A stretch of 8,308 bases of DNA from Flavobacteriaceae bacterium (GCA_949507465.1 CATEMS010000125.1:1-8308); one strand, 5' to 3'; positions 1 to 6,743 are shown, numbered from the stretch's first letter. The notes: generated by a model from the letters alone, not told the origin. Translations and numbers: made by a program.

Positions 1-1179
1 CCTAAAGCAGTTGCAGTTTTAGATCCCAAAAGAGAAGACTGCTCCTACCCTTACAAAGAGCTTTGTGGTTGTGGAGTTGGGTTTAAACTTATCCAAGCTC
101 TTGGATCTAGGCGCGGGCAGTCCATAGAAGATTTAGTATTGTATCTAGATCTTGTTGCCACTGCCATTGGCGCAGATATTGTTCCTGTTACGGGAGAAAA
201 TAGAGTATTGACCTATTATGGCCTGCAGGTGATCAACAGCAACCCAAGGGTAGGATACCAAGCCATATTAAAACAGGTCAACAAAAGCACCTTGACCATT
301 ACAGATGTTGTTTTTATCATTGCTCCAAGAATTAATGCAGCCGGCAGGATGAAGCATGGAAATCATGCTGTTAGCCTTCTAGTTGAAACAGATCCCCAAA
401 GCGCTGCCCAATGGGCAAGTGAAATAGAGCTCTTTAACGCAGATAGGAAAGACGCAGACAAACAAATCACCAAAGAGGCACTAGAACAAATATCTCAAGC
501 CGGCGAGCAGACAAACAACACAACGGTTGTCTATAAAGAGCATTGGCATAAAGGGGTTATAGGTATTGTAGCTTCAAGATTGATAGAAACCTACTACCGC
601 CCAACGCTTGTTTTCACAAAAAGCGGAGATACCTTAGCGGCCTCTGCTCGCTCTGTAAAAGGATTTGATGTGTACAATGCCTTAGAGGGTTGCGCGCAGT
701 ATATTGAGCAGTTTGGAGGCCATAAATATGCTGCCGGACTCACCCTTCAAGAAAAAGAATATCCAAATTTTAAGGTGCAGTTTGAAAAGGTAGTTTCTCA
801 AACCATAGACCCAAAACTACTGAGTCCAGAAATTAATATTGACGCCCAACTAGACTTGACAGATATTACTCCAAAATTTCATCGAATTTTAAAACAATTT
901 GCCCCTTTTGGCCCAGGAAACAGACAGCCTGTATTTATGACCCAGAACCTCAAAGACACCGGATACGGGAAACGTGTAGGAGCAGACAAAAGCCATCTGC
1001 GCCTTACGGTAAAACAAGTAGATTCAGCCCCTATTGTAGGAATTGGTTTTGGCCTTGGAGACAAAAAAGATACAGCGTGCAGAAAGCTTCCTTTCAAAGC
1101 GGTGTTTTGCATAGATGAAAACCAATGGCAAGGTAAAGTGAGTCTGCAACTAAGAATAAAAGATATACATCCTAGTTAG
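1..1179 (+). CDS. recJ: Single-stranded-DNA-specific exonuclease RecJ, C-terminal part (5' end outside window)
   Basis: The reading frame is open from base 1 to the TAG at 1177-1179, giving 392 visible residues; family members are usually about 560-570, so roughly the first third is missing. RecJ degrades single-stranded DNA 5' to 3' in recombinational and mismatch repair in the cytoplasm. The fragment opens inside the DHH catalytic domain (AVLDPKR, then CGVGFKLIQAL); the DHH motif itself should lie just upstream of the window. Next come INAAGRM (fragment residues 111-117), GVIGIVASRL (185-194) and GGHKYAAG (239-246) of the DHHA1 domain, then FAPFGPGN (300-307), which leads into the C-terminal OB-like substrate-binding part. 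An in-frame TTG at 139 could be mistaken for a start, but recognisable RecJ sequence continues upstream of it. The 3' end overlaps the convergent lpxH-like gene by 8 bp. No frameshift or loss of motif is visible. Confidence 0.95.
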   Translation, partial: PKAVAVLDPKREDCSYPYKELCGCGVGFKLIQALGSRRGQSIEDLVLYLDLVATAIGADIVPVTGENRVLTYYGLQVINSNPRVGYQAILKQVNKSTLTITDVVFIIAPRINAAGRMKHGNHAVSLLVETDPQSAAQWASEIELFNADRKDADKQITKEALEQISQAGEQTNNTTVVYKEHWHKGVIGIVASRLIETYYRPTLVFTKSGDTLAASARSVKGFDVYNALEGCAQYIEQFGGHKYAAGLTLQEKEYPNFKVQFEKVVSQTIDPKLLSPEINIDAQLDLTDITPKFHRILKQFAPFGPGNRQPVFMTQNLKDTGYGKRVGADKSHLRLTVKQVDSAPIVGIGFGLGDKKDTACRKLPFKAVFCIDENQWQGKVSLQLRIKDIHPS

Positions 1180-1942
1180 TTTTTGTAGCTTCAAACTCTT
1201 GGATAGTAAATTCTTTACCATCAAAAACACCATAGGTGTATTGCGAAATCCAATCACCTAAATTGAAATAGGTACTGGTGTCGCTAAGGGGTATTTTCAT
1301 GGCTAAATGGCGATGACCAAAGATAAAGTAGTTATAGTGTTTTGTCTCTAGCTTTCTTTTTGCATACTGAGCGAGCCACTCTTGCTGATCTCCTAAAAAT
1401 AATTTATCATCATCTCCAGATATGAGTTTATTTTTAACAGAAAGGTATTGCGCTAAACGCATTCCTAGTTCTGGATGAAACCACCTAAAAAGCCACTTAA
1501 AGGCAGGATTGGTAAATACTTTTTTCATTCGTTTGTAGCCCATGTCTTTGGGTCCTTTTCCGTCACCATGGCCAATGAGAAAAACGCTATTATTAAAAGT
1601 GAACTCTTTTACATCTCTAAAGGTTGGTATATTAAGTTCTTTTTCAAAATAATCGCCCATCCAAAGATCATGATTTCCAACAAAAAAATAAATAGGAATT
1701 CCACTATCACTGATCTCGGCTAGCTTGCCTAATACTCGCACAAAACCCTTGGGAACAACAGTTTTGTACTCAAACCAAAAATCAAATAGATCACCTAATA
1801 AAAAAATAGCAGCTGCGTCTTTTTTGACTAGGTCTAGCCAACGCACAAATTTTTGTTCTCTGGGAAGACTCTCAGCAGGGGTAGGAGCACCCAGATGATT
1901 GTCGCTAGAGAAATATATTTTTTTTCCTGGAGGAATTTGCAT
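1172..1942 (-). CDS. lpxH: UDP-2,3-diacylglucosamine diphosphatase (LpxH-type metallophosphoesterase)
   Basis: This 256-residue protein belongs to the calcineurin-like metallophosphoesterases. LpxH-type enzymes hydrolyse UDP-2,3-diacylglucosamine to lipid X and UMP in lipid A synthesis, at the cytoplasmic face of the inner membrane. All metal-binding blocks are present in order: SDNHL (D14, H16), GDLFDFW (D51), GNHDLW (N90, H91, D92), GHGD (H125) and GHRH (H210, H212). The third block reads GNHD rather than the GNRD of enterobacterial LpxH, so orthology to E. coli LpxH is by family and context. The length fits the family (about 240-260). There is no signal peptide. The ATG at 1942 is chosen because the first motif follows 13 residues later and a -7 element lies 4 nt upstream. 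It is the last gene of a minus-strand run, 82 bp after the queD-like gene, and its stop lies inside the recJ end. A phosphoesterase with another substrate is the main alternative. Confidence 0.83.
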   Translation of the reverse strand: MQIPPGKKIYFSSDNHLGAPTPAESLPREQKFVRWLDLVKKDAAAIFLLGDLFDFWFEYKTVVPKGFVRVLGKLAEISDSGIPIYFFVGNHDLWMGDYFEKELNIPTFRDVKEFTFNNSVFLIGHGDGKGPKDMGYKRMKKVFTNPAFKWLFRWFHPELGMRLAQYLSVKNKLISGDDDKLFLGDQQEWLAQYAKRKLETKHYNYFIFGHRHLAMKIPLSDTSTYFNLGDWISQYTYGVFDGKEFTIQEFEATKTN

Positions 1943-1946
1943 GGTT

Positions 1947-1954
1947 CAAATATA
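1947..1954 (-). promoter_or_regulatory. Bacteroidota -7 element (TATATTTG) before lpxH
   Basis: Read on the minus strand, TATATTTG matches the Bacteroidota consensus TAnnTTTG and stands exactly 4 nt before the lpxH ATG. The partner -33 TTG is weak: the nearest TTG is only 13 nt upstream, where 17-23 is usual. If used, transcription would start at or next to the start codon. Inferred from the motif only. Confidence 0.5.
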
Positions 1955-2024
1955 GTTGGAAATTTAACAATGGCCACTTTGGAGCCTTAGATAAAAGCAT
2001 TGAGTGGATAGCAATAGGCACTGT

Positions 2025-2474
2025 TTAATTATCACCAGCACACCATTCTGCATAGCTTGTCTCGGTTTCTTGTAATTTTAAAGAGAACAATTTTGTTTGT
2101 TTTGGAAGGCGGGTTTTTATTTTTTGGGCAAAATCAAGTACCATCATCTCACTTGTGGGTTGGTAATCTACAAGCAGCACACTATGGCCTCGATCACCGA
2201 GTTCTTTTGCAAGCTCAACATGCGGGGTATTTTTGTTAAAAACAGTTGCGTGATCAAAAACATCAACAATTTCTTCTTTCACTATTTTTTTTAGATCGGT
2301 AAAGTCTATAACCATTCCGTATTTGACATGAGAGGGGTCGGTAATTGGCTCTCCAATAACAGTGACAGAGAGCTTGTAACTATGGCCGTGAACATTGCGG
2401 CATTTTCCGTCATATCCATAAAGTGCATGGCCGGTTTCAAAAGAAAATTTCTTGGTAATACGTATCAAACTCAT
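2025..2474 (-). CDS. queD: 6-pyruvoyl-tetrahydropterin synthase / 6-carboxytetrahydropterin synthase (QueD) family
   Basis: This 149-residue protein of the PTPS/QueD family acts on 7,8-dihydroneopterin triphosphate. QueD makes 6-carboxy-5,6,7,8-tetrahydropterin for the 7-deazaguanine (queuosine) pathway, while true PTPS makes 6-pyruvoyl-tetrahydropterin. Zinc ligands are visible as H16 (FETGHAL) and H29/H31 (NVHGH), and the catalytic Cys is C25 in a CxxxHGH arrangement, which favours QueD. The FDH motif (D74, H75), the PTSE substrate-binding motif (T107-E109) and the ETETSYAEW C-terminal block with its conserved Glu are also present. The protein is cytoplasmic with no signal peptide. The ATG at 2474 gives the usual short lead-in and has a -7 element 4 nt upstream. 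The gene lies 14 bp after the small membrane protein gene and 82 bp before lpxH, all on the minus strand. No other queuosine gene is in view, so the choice of QueD over PTPS rests on the motif alone. Confidence 0.88.
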   Translation of the reverse strand: MSLIRITKKFSFETGHALYGYDGKCRNVHGHSYKLSVTVIGEPITDPSHVKYGMVIDFTDLKKIVKEEIVDVFDHATVFNKNTPHVELAKELGDRGHSVLLVDYQPTSEMMVLDFAQKIKTRLPKQTKLFSLKLQETETSYAEWCAGDN

Positions 2475-2478
2475 GGGG

Positions 2479-2486
2479 CAAAGATA
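2479..2486 (-). promoter_or_regulatory. Bacteroidota -7 element (TATCTTTG) before the queD-like gene
   Basis: TATCTTTG on the minus strand is a full TAnnTTTG match, 4 nt (CCCC) before the ATG and within the 14 bp that separate this gene from the upstream small gene. No clear TTG/TTTG -33 element is seen at the usual distance. The geometry is identical to that at lpxH. A promoter here would give a nearly leaderless mRNA independent of the upstream gene. Confidence 0.5.
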
Positions 2487-2488
2487 GG

Positions 2489-2632
2489 TTACTTTTGCTT
2501 ATTTTTTCTAGCTTTTTTCATGTCTTTAAAATAGCGATAGCTTTTATATTTTCTGTACAAGACAATCACTACCACTACAAAGGCTAAAATTAGAAAACCA
2601 CCCTGGCCATTTAGGTAATTGAAAACTTCCAT
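2489..2632 (-). CDS. Small single-pass membrane protein, 47 aa, unknown function
   Basis: I do not recognise this protein. It has a short N-terminus, one strongly hydrophobic segment at about residues 12-27 (GFLILAFVVVVIVLY), and a highly basic C-terminus (residues 28-47) rich in Lys, Arg and Tyr. This pattern predicts an inner-membrane anchor with the basic tail in the cytoplasm. The frame could begin upstream at 2680 (63 residues), but that stretch holds a promoter-like TAnnTTTG, and its extra residues look like translated promoter sequence, so the ATG at 2632 is preferred. It lies 14 bp upstream of the queD-like gene on the same strand and is divergent from sprE. A true gene is likely because the frame is hydrophobic then basic with a clean stop, and a promoter-like element sits before it, but no function can be stated. 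Confidence 0.65.
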   Translation of the reverse strand: MEVFNYLNGQGGFLILAFVVVVIVLYRKYKSYRYFKDMKKARKNKQK

Positions 2633-2653
2633 TGTGTAAGTGTATTTGTAGCA

Positions 2654-2681
2654 CAAAAATAGAATAATTTTATCAATCAAA
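2654..2681 (-). promoter_or_regulatory. Predicted promoter for the 47-aa membrane protein gene (-33 TTTG, -7 TATTTTTG)
   Basis: On the minus strand, TTTG (2681-2678) is followed after 16 nt by TATTTTTG (2661-2654). Both match Bacteroidota consensus elements; the spacing is just short of the usual 17-23. The -7 element ends 21 nt before the ATG at 2632, leaving a short leader. This is the best two-part promoter in the window, and it argues against the longer 63-residue start, which would begin inside the -33 region. Confidence 0.55.
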
Positions 2682-2828
2682 GCCCGTCATATCTGTAGGC
2701 TAAAATCTCATTTTCGAGTAAAATTTTAACCAAAAACCAAAAAGAAACGTATTTTTACCACTCTATTACCAGTTTATATACTAAAAACAAAGGTTTTAAG
2801 TTATTATAACTCACAAAACAAGCACATT

Positions 2829-5543
2829 TTGAAGCCCATACAATATACCTCTCTTTTTTTATTGGCCATGATCGCTCTAACGGCGTGTTCAAGAAAAAAA
2901 GACACCTTTTTAAACAAAAACTTTCATGCGGTATCTACTCAGTATAACACCTTGTTTAATGGGAACAATGCCTTTTTACAAGGAAAAGAAGCCCTTTCAC
3001 AAACCTACCGTGATGATTTCTATCAAATTCTCCCTGTAGAGCGAATCGAAGCTATAGACCAAAATGGTTTTGATACAGATTCAAAAGATCCAAATTTTAA
3101 CACCGCAGAAGAAAAAGCAGTTAAGGCCATCCAAAAACATTCCATGTATATTGGTGGCAAAGAGTACAATCCACAAATAGATGAGGCTTACATGCTTTTA
3201 GGAAAGGCTCGTTATTATGACAATCGTTTTATACCGGCTTTAGATGCGTTTAATTTTATTTTAAATAAGTCTGCCACCAGTAACAGTGTAAATAATGCAA
3301 AAATCTGGAAGGCTAAAACCAACATTCGATTAAACAATGAAGATTACGCCATAGAGAATCTTCAAAAAATGCTCAAAGAAGAAAATCTAGAAGATGCCGT
3401 GGTTGCAGATGCCAATGCAATGATTGCCCAAGCAATGATTAATCTAGATTCTATACCCCAGGCGCTGCCTTACATGAAGATTGCCGCTCAATACGAAAAT
3501 AACAATGAGCTAAAAGGGCGCTTCACTTACATTATTGGGCAATTATACAATAAGCTTAATTACAGGGATAGTGCAAACATTGCTTTTGACAAAGTAATAG
3601 GGCTTAAAAGAAAAACAGCTAGGGTGTATATGATAAACGCCTATATGGCAAAAATAAAAAACTTTAATTACCAATTAGAAGATCAAGTCCTGCTTTTAGA
3701 GCTGTTGCACGATTTGGAAAAAGACAGAGAAAACCGTCCTTATTTAGACAAGATTTATAATGCCCTTGCAGACTACCACAGAAATACAACCAATGATAGT
3801 TTGGCGGTTGTTTATTACAATAAATCCATTAAGTCTTTCAAAGAAGACCAAACACTGCAAGCTATCAATTACCAGACCTTGGCAGAGATGAACTTTGACA
3901 ATGCTGAGTACAAGCAAGCGGGGGCTTATTATGATAGCACCCTTACAAATCTTGTAGAAAACTCAAAAAAGTGGCGACGCGTTACAAAGAAACGTGAAAA
4001 TCTAGACGATGTCATAAAATATGAGGATATAGCCATAATAAATGATAGTATTTTGCGCATTGCAAAAATGAGCGATTCAGACAAACTGGCCTTTTTTAAA
4101 GACTACACAGATACCCTGAGGGCTAAAGCCATTGCAGATTCTATAGCTGCTGCAAAATTATCAGAAAAAGGCCCTGTTATTATCAATAACGAATTTTCTC
4201 GAACATCTGCAGGTGGGCCAAGCCCCTCTGGAGGAAAATTTTATTTCTATACACCCGCTACCGTTGCCTATGGGAAAGTAGAATTTAGAAAACTCTGGGG
4301 AGACAGAAAACTCGAGGATAATTGGAGAAGGGCTGAGAAAGAATCCAAGGGTTTTGATTCAGACCAAGACATTATTATAGACACAACACCCATTGCGGAA
4401 CTAGAAATATTTAACCCACAAACCTACATTGCCCAACTCCCTTCAGACCCTAAGGTGTTAGACAGCTTGACAACAGATCGAGATTTTGCATATTATCAAT
4501 TAGGGCTGATATACAAAGAGAAGTTTAAAGAGTATGATTTGGCGACCAACAGGCTAGAAAAGCTATTAACTTACAATCCCCAAGAGCGTTTGATATTACC
4601 TGCAAAATATAATTTATACAAAATATACGGACTTCTTGAAAACCAAGGATTAGCCCAAAAGTATAAAAACGATATTCTGCAAAACCACAGTGATTCTAGA
4701 TATGCTCAAATTTTAAGAAACCCAAATGTTCAATTGGCCTCTGATGCCTCGAGCCCAGAATTTAAATACAATACGCTCTATAAAGCATTTGAAGCATCTA
4801 AGTATGCTGAAGTAATTTCTAAAAGCGATGGATACATCACCCTGTATAACGGAACCGATATCGTGCCAAAATTTGAGTTATTAAAAGCAACGGCCATTGC
4901 AAGACAAGATGGTTTTCAGGCATACAAAAAAGCATTGAATTTTGTTTCTCTTACCTACCCAAACTCACCACAAGGAAAGAAAGCACAGCTATTGTATTCT
5001 ACTACCATTCCAAGGCTTGAGTTTAAGCAGTTTGTACCAGACAACCAATCAGATCATTTTAAATTACTATATACCTTTGATAACAGTCAAGAAACTGAAA
5101 TTTCAGACATCAAAAAGCAATTAAGCGAGGCTATTGCGTATTACAATTATCAAGAAAAAATGTTTGTTTCTGTAGATTATTACAACCCCACAACAACCTT
5201 AGTTGTGGTACATGGACTAGATTCAAAATTAGGGTCACAGGGTCTTGGAGAGGTTTTTGCAAACCCACAAAAAGAGGCTAGAAAAAATAAAATAGCAACC
5301 ATTAGCAAGGAGTTTTTAGGAATTTCTTCAGAGAATTACCAAATTGTTCAAATACACAAAAACCTTGAAGCCTACAGGTTAAATCCAAAAAAAGCTCCGA
5401 AAAGCTCCACCCCAGTGACTAAAAAAACAAAAGAGGAAAAATTAAAGGCTAATAAAAACCCAGACCCAATAAAAAAGAAAGCTTTAATTGAAAAACTTAA
5501 ACGTCAAAAAAAAGCGGGAGATAGTAAGAAAGAAACACCTTAA
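2829..5543 (+). CDS. sprE: SprE/PorW-type TPR lipoprotein of the type IX secretion and gliding machinery
   Basis: This 904-residue lipoprotein belongs to the SprE (Flavobacterium) / PorW (Porphyromonas) family, required for type IX secretion and, in gliders, for motility. It has a hydrophobic signal peptide with the lipobox LTAC, so Cys20 should be lipidated. The next residues, SRKKD, are basic and lack the acidic surface-export signal of Bacteroidota lipoproteins, suggesting that it faces the periplasm. Family sequence follows (NKNFHAVSTQYNTLFNG, 29-45), then TPR-like helical repeats (about 117-380), the diagnostic block FYFYTPATVAYGKVEFRKLW to WR (471-500), a second repeat region (about 540-730), and a Lys-rich tail (about 855-904). 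F. johnsoniae SprE is of similar length. The start is a TTG: no in-frame ATG lies in the sequence checked upstream (back to about 2757), and the next ATG, inside the signal peptide, would destroy it. The bactofilin start follows 4 nt after the stop. Confidence 0.9.
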   Translation: MKPIQYTSLFLLAMIALTACSRKKDTFLNKNFHAVSTQYNTLFNGNNAFLQGKEALSQTYRDDFYQILPVERIEAIDQNGFDTDSKDPNFNTAEEKAVKAIQKHSMYIGGKEYNPQIDEAYMLLGKARYYDNRFIPALDAFNFILNKSATSNSVNNAKIWKAKTNIRLNNEDYAIENLQKMLKEENLEDAVVADANAMIAQAMINLDSIPQALPYMKIAAQYENNNELKGRFTYIIGQLYNKLNYRDSANIAFDKVIGLKRKTARVYMINAYMAKIKNFNYQLEDQVLLLELLHDLEKDRENRPYLDKIYNALADYHRNTTNDSLAVVYYNKSIKSFKEDQTLQAINYQTLAEMNFDNAEYKQAGAYYDSTLTNLVENSKKWRRVTKKRENLDDVIKYEDIAIINDSILRIAKMSDSDKLAFFKDYTDTLRAKAIADSIAAAKLSEKGPVIINNEFSRTSAGGPSPSGGKFYFYTPATVAYGKVEFRKLWGDRKLEDNWRRAEKESKGFDSDQDIIIDTTPIAELEIFNPQTYIAQLPSDPKVLDSLTTDRDFAYYQLGLIYKEKFKEYDLATNRLEKLLTYNPQERLILPAKYNLYKIYGLLENQGLAQKYKNDILQNHSDSRYAQILRNPNVQLASDASSPEFKYNTLYKAFEASKYAEVISKSDGYITLYNGTDIVPKFELLKATAIARQDGFQAYKKALNFVSLTYPNSPQGKKAQLLYSTTIPRLEFKQFVPDNQSDHFKLLYTFDNSQETEISDIKKQLSEAIAYYNYQEKMFVSVDYYNPTTTLVVVHGLDSKLGSQGLGEVFANPQKEARKNKIATISKEFLGISSENYQIVQIHKNLEAYRLNPKKAPKSSTPVTKKTKEEKLKANKNPDPIKKKALIEKLKRQKKAGDSKKETP

Positions 5544-5547
5544 AGAT

Positions 5548-5997
5548 ATGTTTTCAGATAAAAAAAACACAAATAGCGCTGCTGCAGAACCAGGTGCAAG
5601 CCAAAATAGAATCAATGAAGGAACTCATATTAGCGGAGACATTACATCCAATGGGTTTTTTAGAATTGATGGTTTTGTTGAAGGAACTATCTCAACACCC
5701 TCTAAGGTTGTGTTAGGAAAAAACGGTATTGTTAAAGGAAATCTTTCTTGTGAAAACGCTGACATAGCCGGAAGTTTTACCGGAAATCTTACCATTTCTA
5801 ATTTATTAACCTTGCGCAGCTCTGCATCTATAAAAGGGGAGGTCGTGGTTGGAAAACTTTCTGTGGAGCCAGGAGCTATATTTAACGCTACTTGCAGTAT
5901 GCAGCCAGCAGGGACCCCCCAACCTGAGGCCACAAAAAGCAGAGGGTATGATAGTGCTAAGCACCCGATGATCAAACAACAAGAGCAACTCAATTAA
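5548..5997 (+). CDS. Bactofilin family polymer-forming cytoskeletal protein
   Basis: This 149-residue protein carries the bactofilin domain (about residues 22-118): short beta-helix repeats with regularly spaced Gly and hydrophobic residues, such as GTHISGDITSNGFFRIDG, VVLGKNGIVKGN and ADIAGSFTGN, ending at IKGEVVVGKLSVEPGA. The N-terminal tail (1-21) and C-terminal tail (about 119-149, Pro/Gln/Lys rich) look disordered, as is usual in the family. Bactofilins form nucleotide-independent filaments and act in cell shape, polar localisation or peptidoglycan remodelling; nothing here tells which role applies. The ATG at 5548 gives the usual short tail. The frame is open back to a TTG at 5488, but that would add a Lys-rich leader lying inside sprE. 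It begins 4 nt after sprE ends and 17 bp before the AtpZ gene, so co-transcription with both is likely. Confidence 0.9.
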   Translation: MFSDKKNTNSAAAEPGASQNRINEGTHISGDITSNGFFRIDGFVEGTISTPSKVVLGKNGIVKGNLSCENADIAGSFTGNLTISNLLTLRSSASIKGEVVVGKLSVEPGAIFNATCSMQPAGTPQPEATKSRGYDSAKHPMIKQQEQLN

Positions 5998-6014
5998 CCC
6001 AATAACCCAAGGGC

Positions 6015-6230
6015 ATGTCAAAAAAACCAACCAATGGTATTAGAAGGTGGGCCACCCTTTCTGCCATAGCACTACAGATGGGTGTGGTCATTTACCTTTT
6101 TGTACAACTAGGTAAGTGGTTAGACGCCACCTATGGTGATGGCAAAACATATGTTATAATTTGCACACTATCTGGGGTAGCCCTATCTCTTTATGGCGTT
6201 TTAAAACAAACTAACCGGCTTAATAAATAG
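6015..6230 (+). CDS. atpZ: AtpZ/AtpI-family small membrane protein of the ATP synthase operon
   Basis: This 71-residue protein has two predicted membrane helices (about 13-32 and 44-64) joined by a short loop, and a basic N-terminus. It resembles the AtpZ/'ATPase gene 1' family (segment QMGVVIYLFVQLGKWLD, with the Gly and Leu-Asp pattern of that family). Such proteins are encoded at the head of ATP synthase operons and have been linked to c-ring assembly or divalent cation handling; they are not part of the mature enzyme. It lies 17 bp after the bactofilin and 7 bp before the next membrane protein gene, upstream of atpB. The ATG at 6015 gives the full first helix. The symbol reflects family and position, not tested function. 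Confidence 0.8.
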   Translation: MSKKPTNGIRRWATLSAIALQMGVVIYLFVQLGKWLDATYGDGKTYVIICTLSGVALSLYGVLKQTNRLNK

Positions 6231-6237
6231 GTAATTT

Positions 6238-6627
6238 ATGAGAACTTCTGGTGTTCGGTTTTTAGGCTTTCTTTTAGCAACACTATTGGTTCTTTTTGTG
6301 GTTCATACAGGGATATTGTTTTTTTTAAAAGTGCCTGTTTTTCAAAACAGAATTATGCTCTCTTACACAGTCAATTATTTGCTTGCTGGTGGACTTTTGT
6401 ATTTTATCGCATCTAACTTCAATAAGCAAGCATCAAATACAGCCTTTATTTTTCTGTTAGGGAGCGGTATAAAGTTTGCTGTTTTTTTCATCCTTTTTTA
6501 TCCTCATTACAATGCAGATTTTCAGATGCAAACCAGTGAGTTTGCGGCTTTTTTTGTTCCTTACGCAACCTGTCTTGCCCTGGAGGTTTTCTTTCTCTCC
6601 AAAGAGCTTAATAACCGGTCTTATTGA
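6238..6627 (+). CDS. Four-helix membrane protein in the AtpI position (resembles flavobacterial DUF6168)
   Basis: This 129-residue integral membrane protein has four predicted helices at about 8-30, 40-59, 68-88 and 101-120. A basic N-terminus precedes the first helix and a short polar C-terminus (SKELNNRSY) follows the last. The size and four-helix layout match ATP synthase protein I (AtpI), and its place between the AtpZ-like gene and atpB is where AtpI is usually found, but I see no clear AtpI signature. From memory it resembles an uncharacterised flavobacterial family (DUF6168) that occupies this slot; that is recall, not a search result. It starts 7 bp after the previous stop and is followed by 126 bp holding the predicted atpB promoter. 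An AtpI-like role in c-ring assembly is inferred from position only. Confidence 0.75.
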   Translation: MRTSGVRFLGFLLATLLVLFVVHTGILFFLKVPVFQNRIMLSYTVNYLLAGGLLYFIASNFNKQASNTAFIFLLGSGIKFAVFFILFYPHYNADFQMQTSEFAAFFVPYATCLALEVFFLSKELNNRSY

Positions 6628-6710
6628 TTGGAGGCAACCATCACAAACCATCAGAAAAACCAAGAATGAAAAAAGAAAGAAAATAATTTTTTCTTTTTAT
6701 GGATTAGATG

Positions 6711-6718
6711 TATTTTTG
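6711..6718 (+). promoter_or_regulatory. Bacteroidota -7 element (TATTTTTG) upstream of atpB
   Basis: TATTTTTG matches TAnnTTTG and lies 35 nt before the atpB ATG. The region about 19 nt upstream is a T-run without a clean TTTG, so the -33 element is poor. Its position between the helper genes and atpB would give the structural Fo genes their own transcript, with a leader starting near 6723. Confidence 0.5.
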
Positions 6719-6725
6719 CCCCGAT

Positions 6726-6743
6726 TTTAAAGGTGCCTTTAAA
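6726..6743 (+). promoter_or_regulatory. Inverted repeat (TTTAAAGG / CCTTTAAA) in the atpB leader
   Basis: Two perfectly complementary 8-base arms are separated by only TG, so the RNA can form at least a seven-pair stem with a four-base loop. It lies between the predicted transcription start and the atpB ATG, ending 10 nt before it. It may be a 5'-stabilising hairpin or an operator-like palindrome. The alternative GTG start at 6733 falls within it. Confidence 0.5.

Noticed and set aside
1943..2024. 82-bp gap between the queD-like gene and lpxH as a site for an RNA gene or terminator
   Set aside because: Only 4-bp inverted matches and no tRNA-like or riboswitch-like structure; the only feature is the -7 element next to lpxH.
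2057..2534. Open frames on the plus strand opposite the queD-like gene
   Set aside because: Short frames antisense to a well-supported enzyme, with no recognisable domain or start context.
2750..2757. TATTTTTA as a -7 element for sprE
   Set aside because: The last base differs from the TAnnTTTG consensus and there is no -33 partner, so it is not supported as a promoter.
5488..5547. TTG start giving a 169-residue bactofilin
   Set aside because: The extra 20 residues are Lys-rich, overlap the sprE tail and do not look like a bactofilin N-terminus; the ATG at 5548 is well placed.
6661..6700. A-rich then T-rich run resembling a terminator hairpin between the AtpI-slot gene and atpB
   Set aside because: The arms pair only through A-T pairs with a bulge, and there is no GC-rich stem. 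It may simply be the AT-rich upstream region of the atpB promoter.
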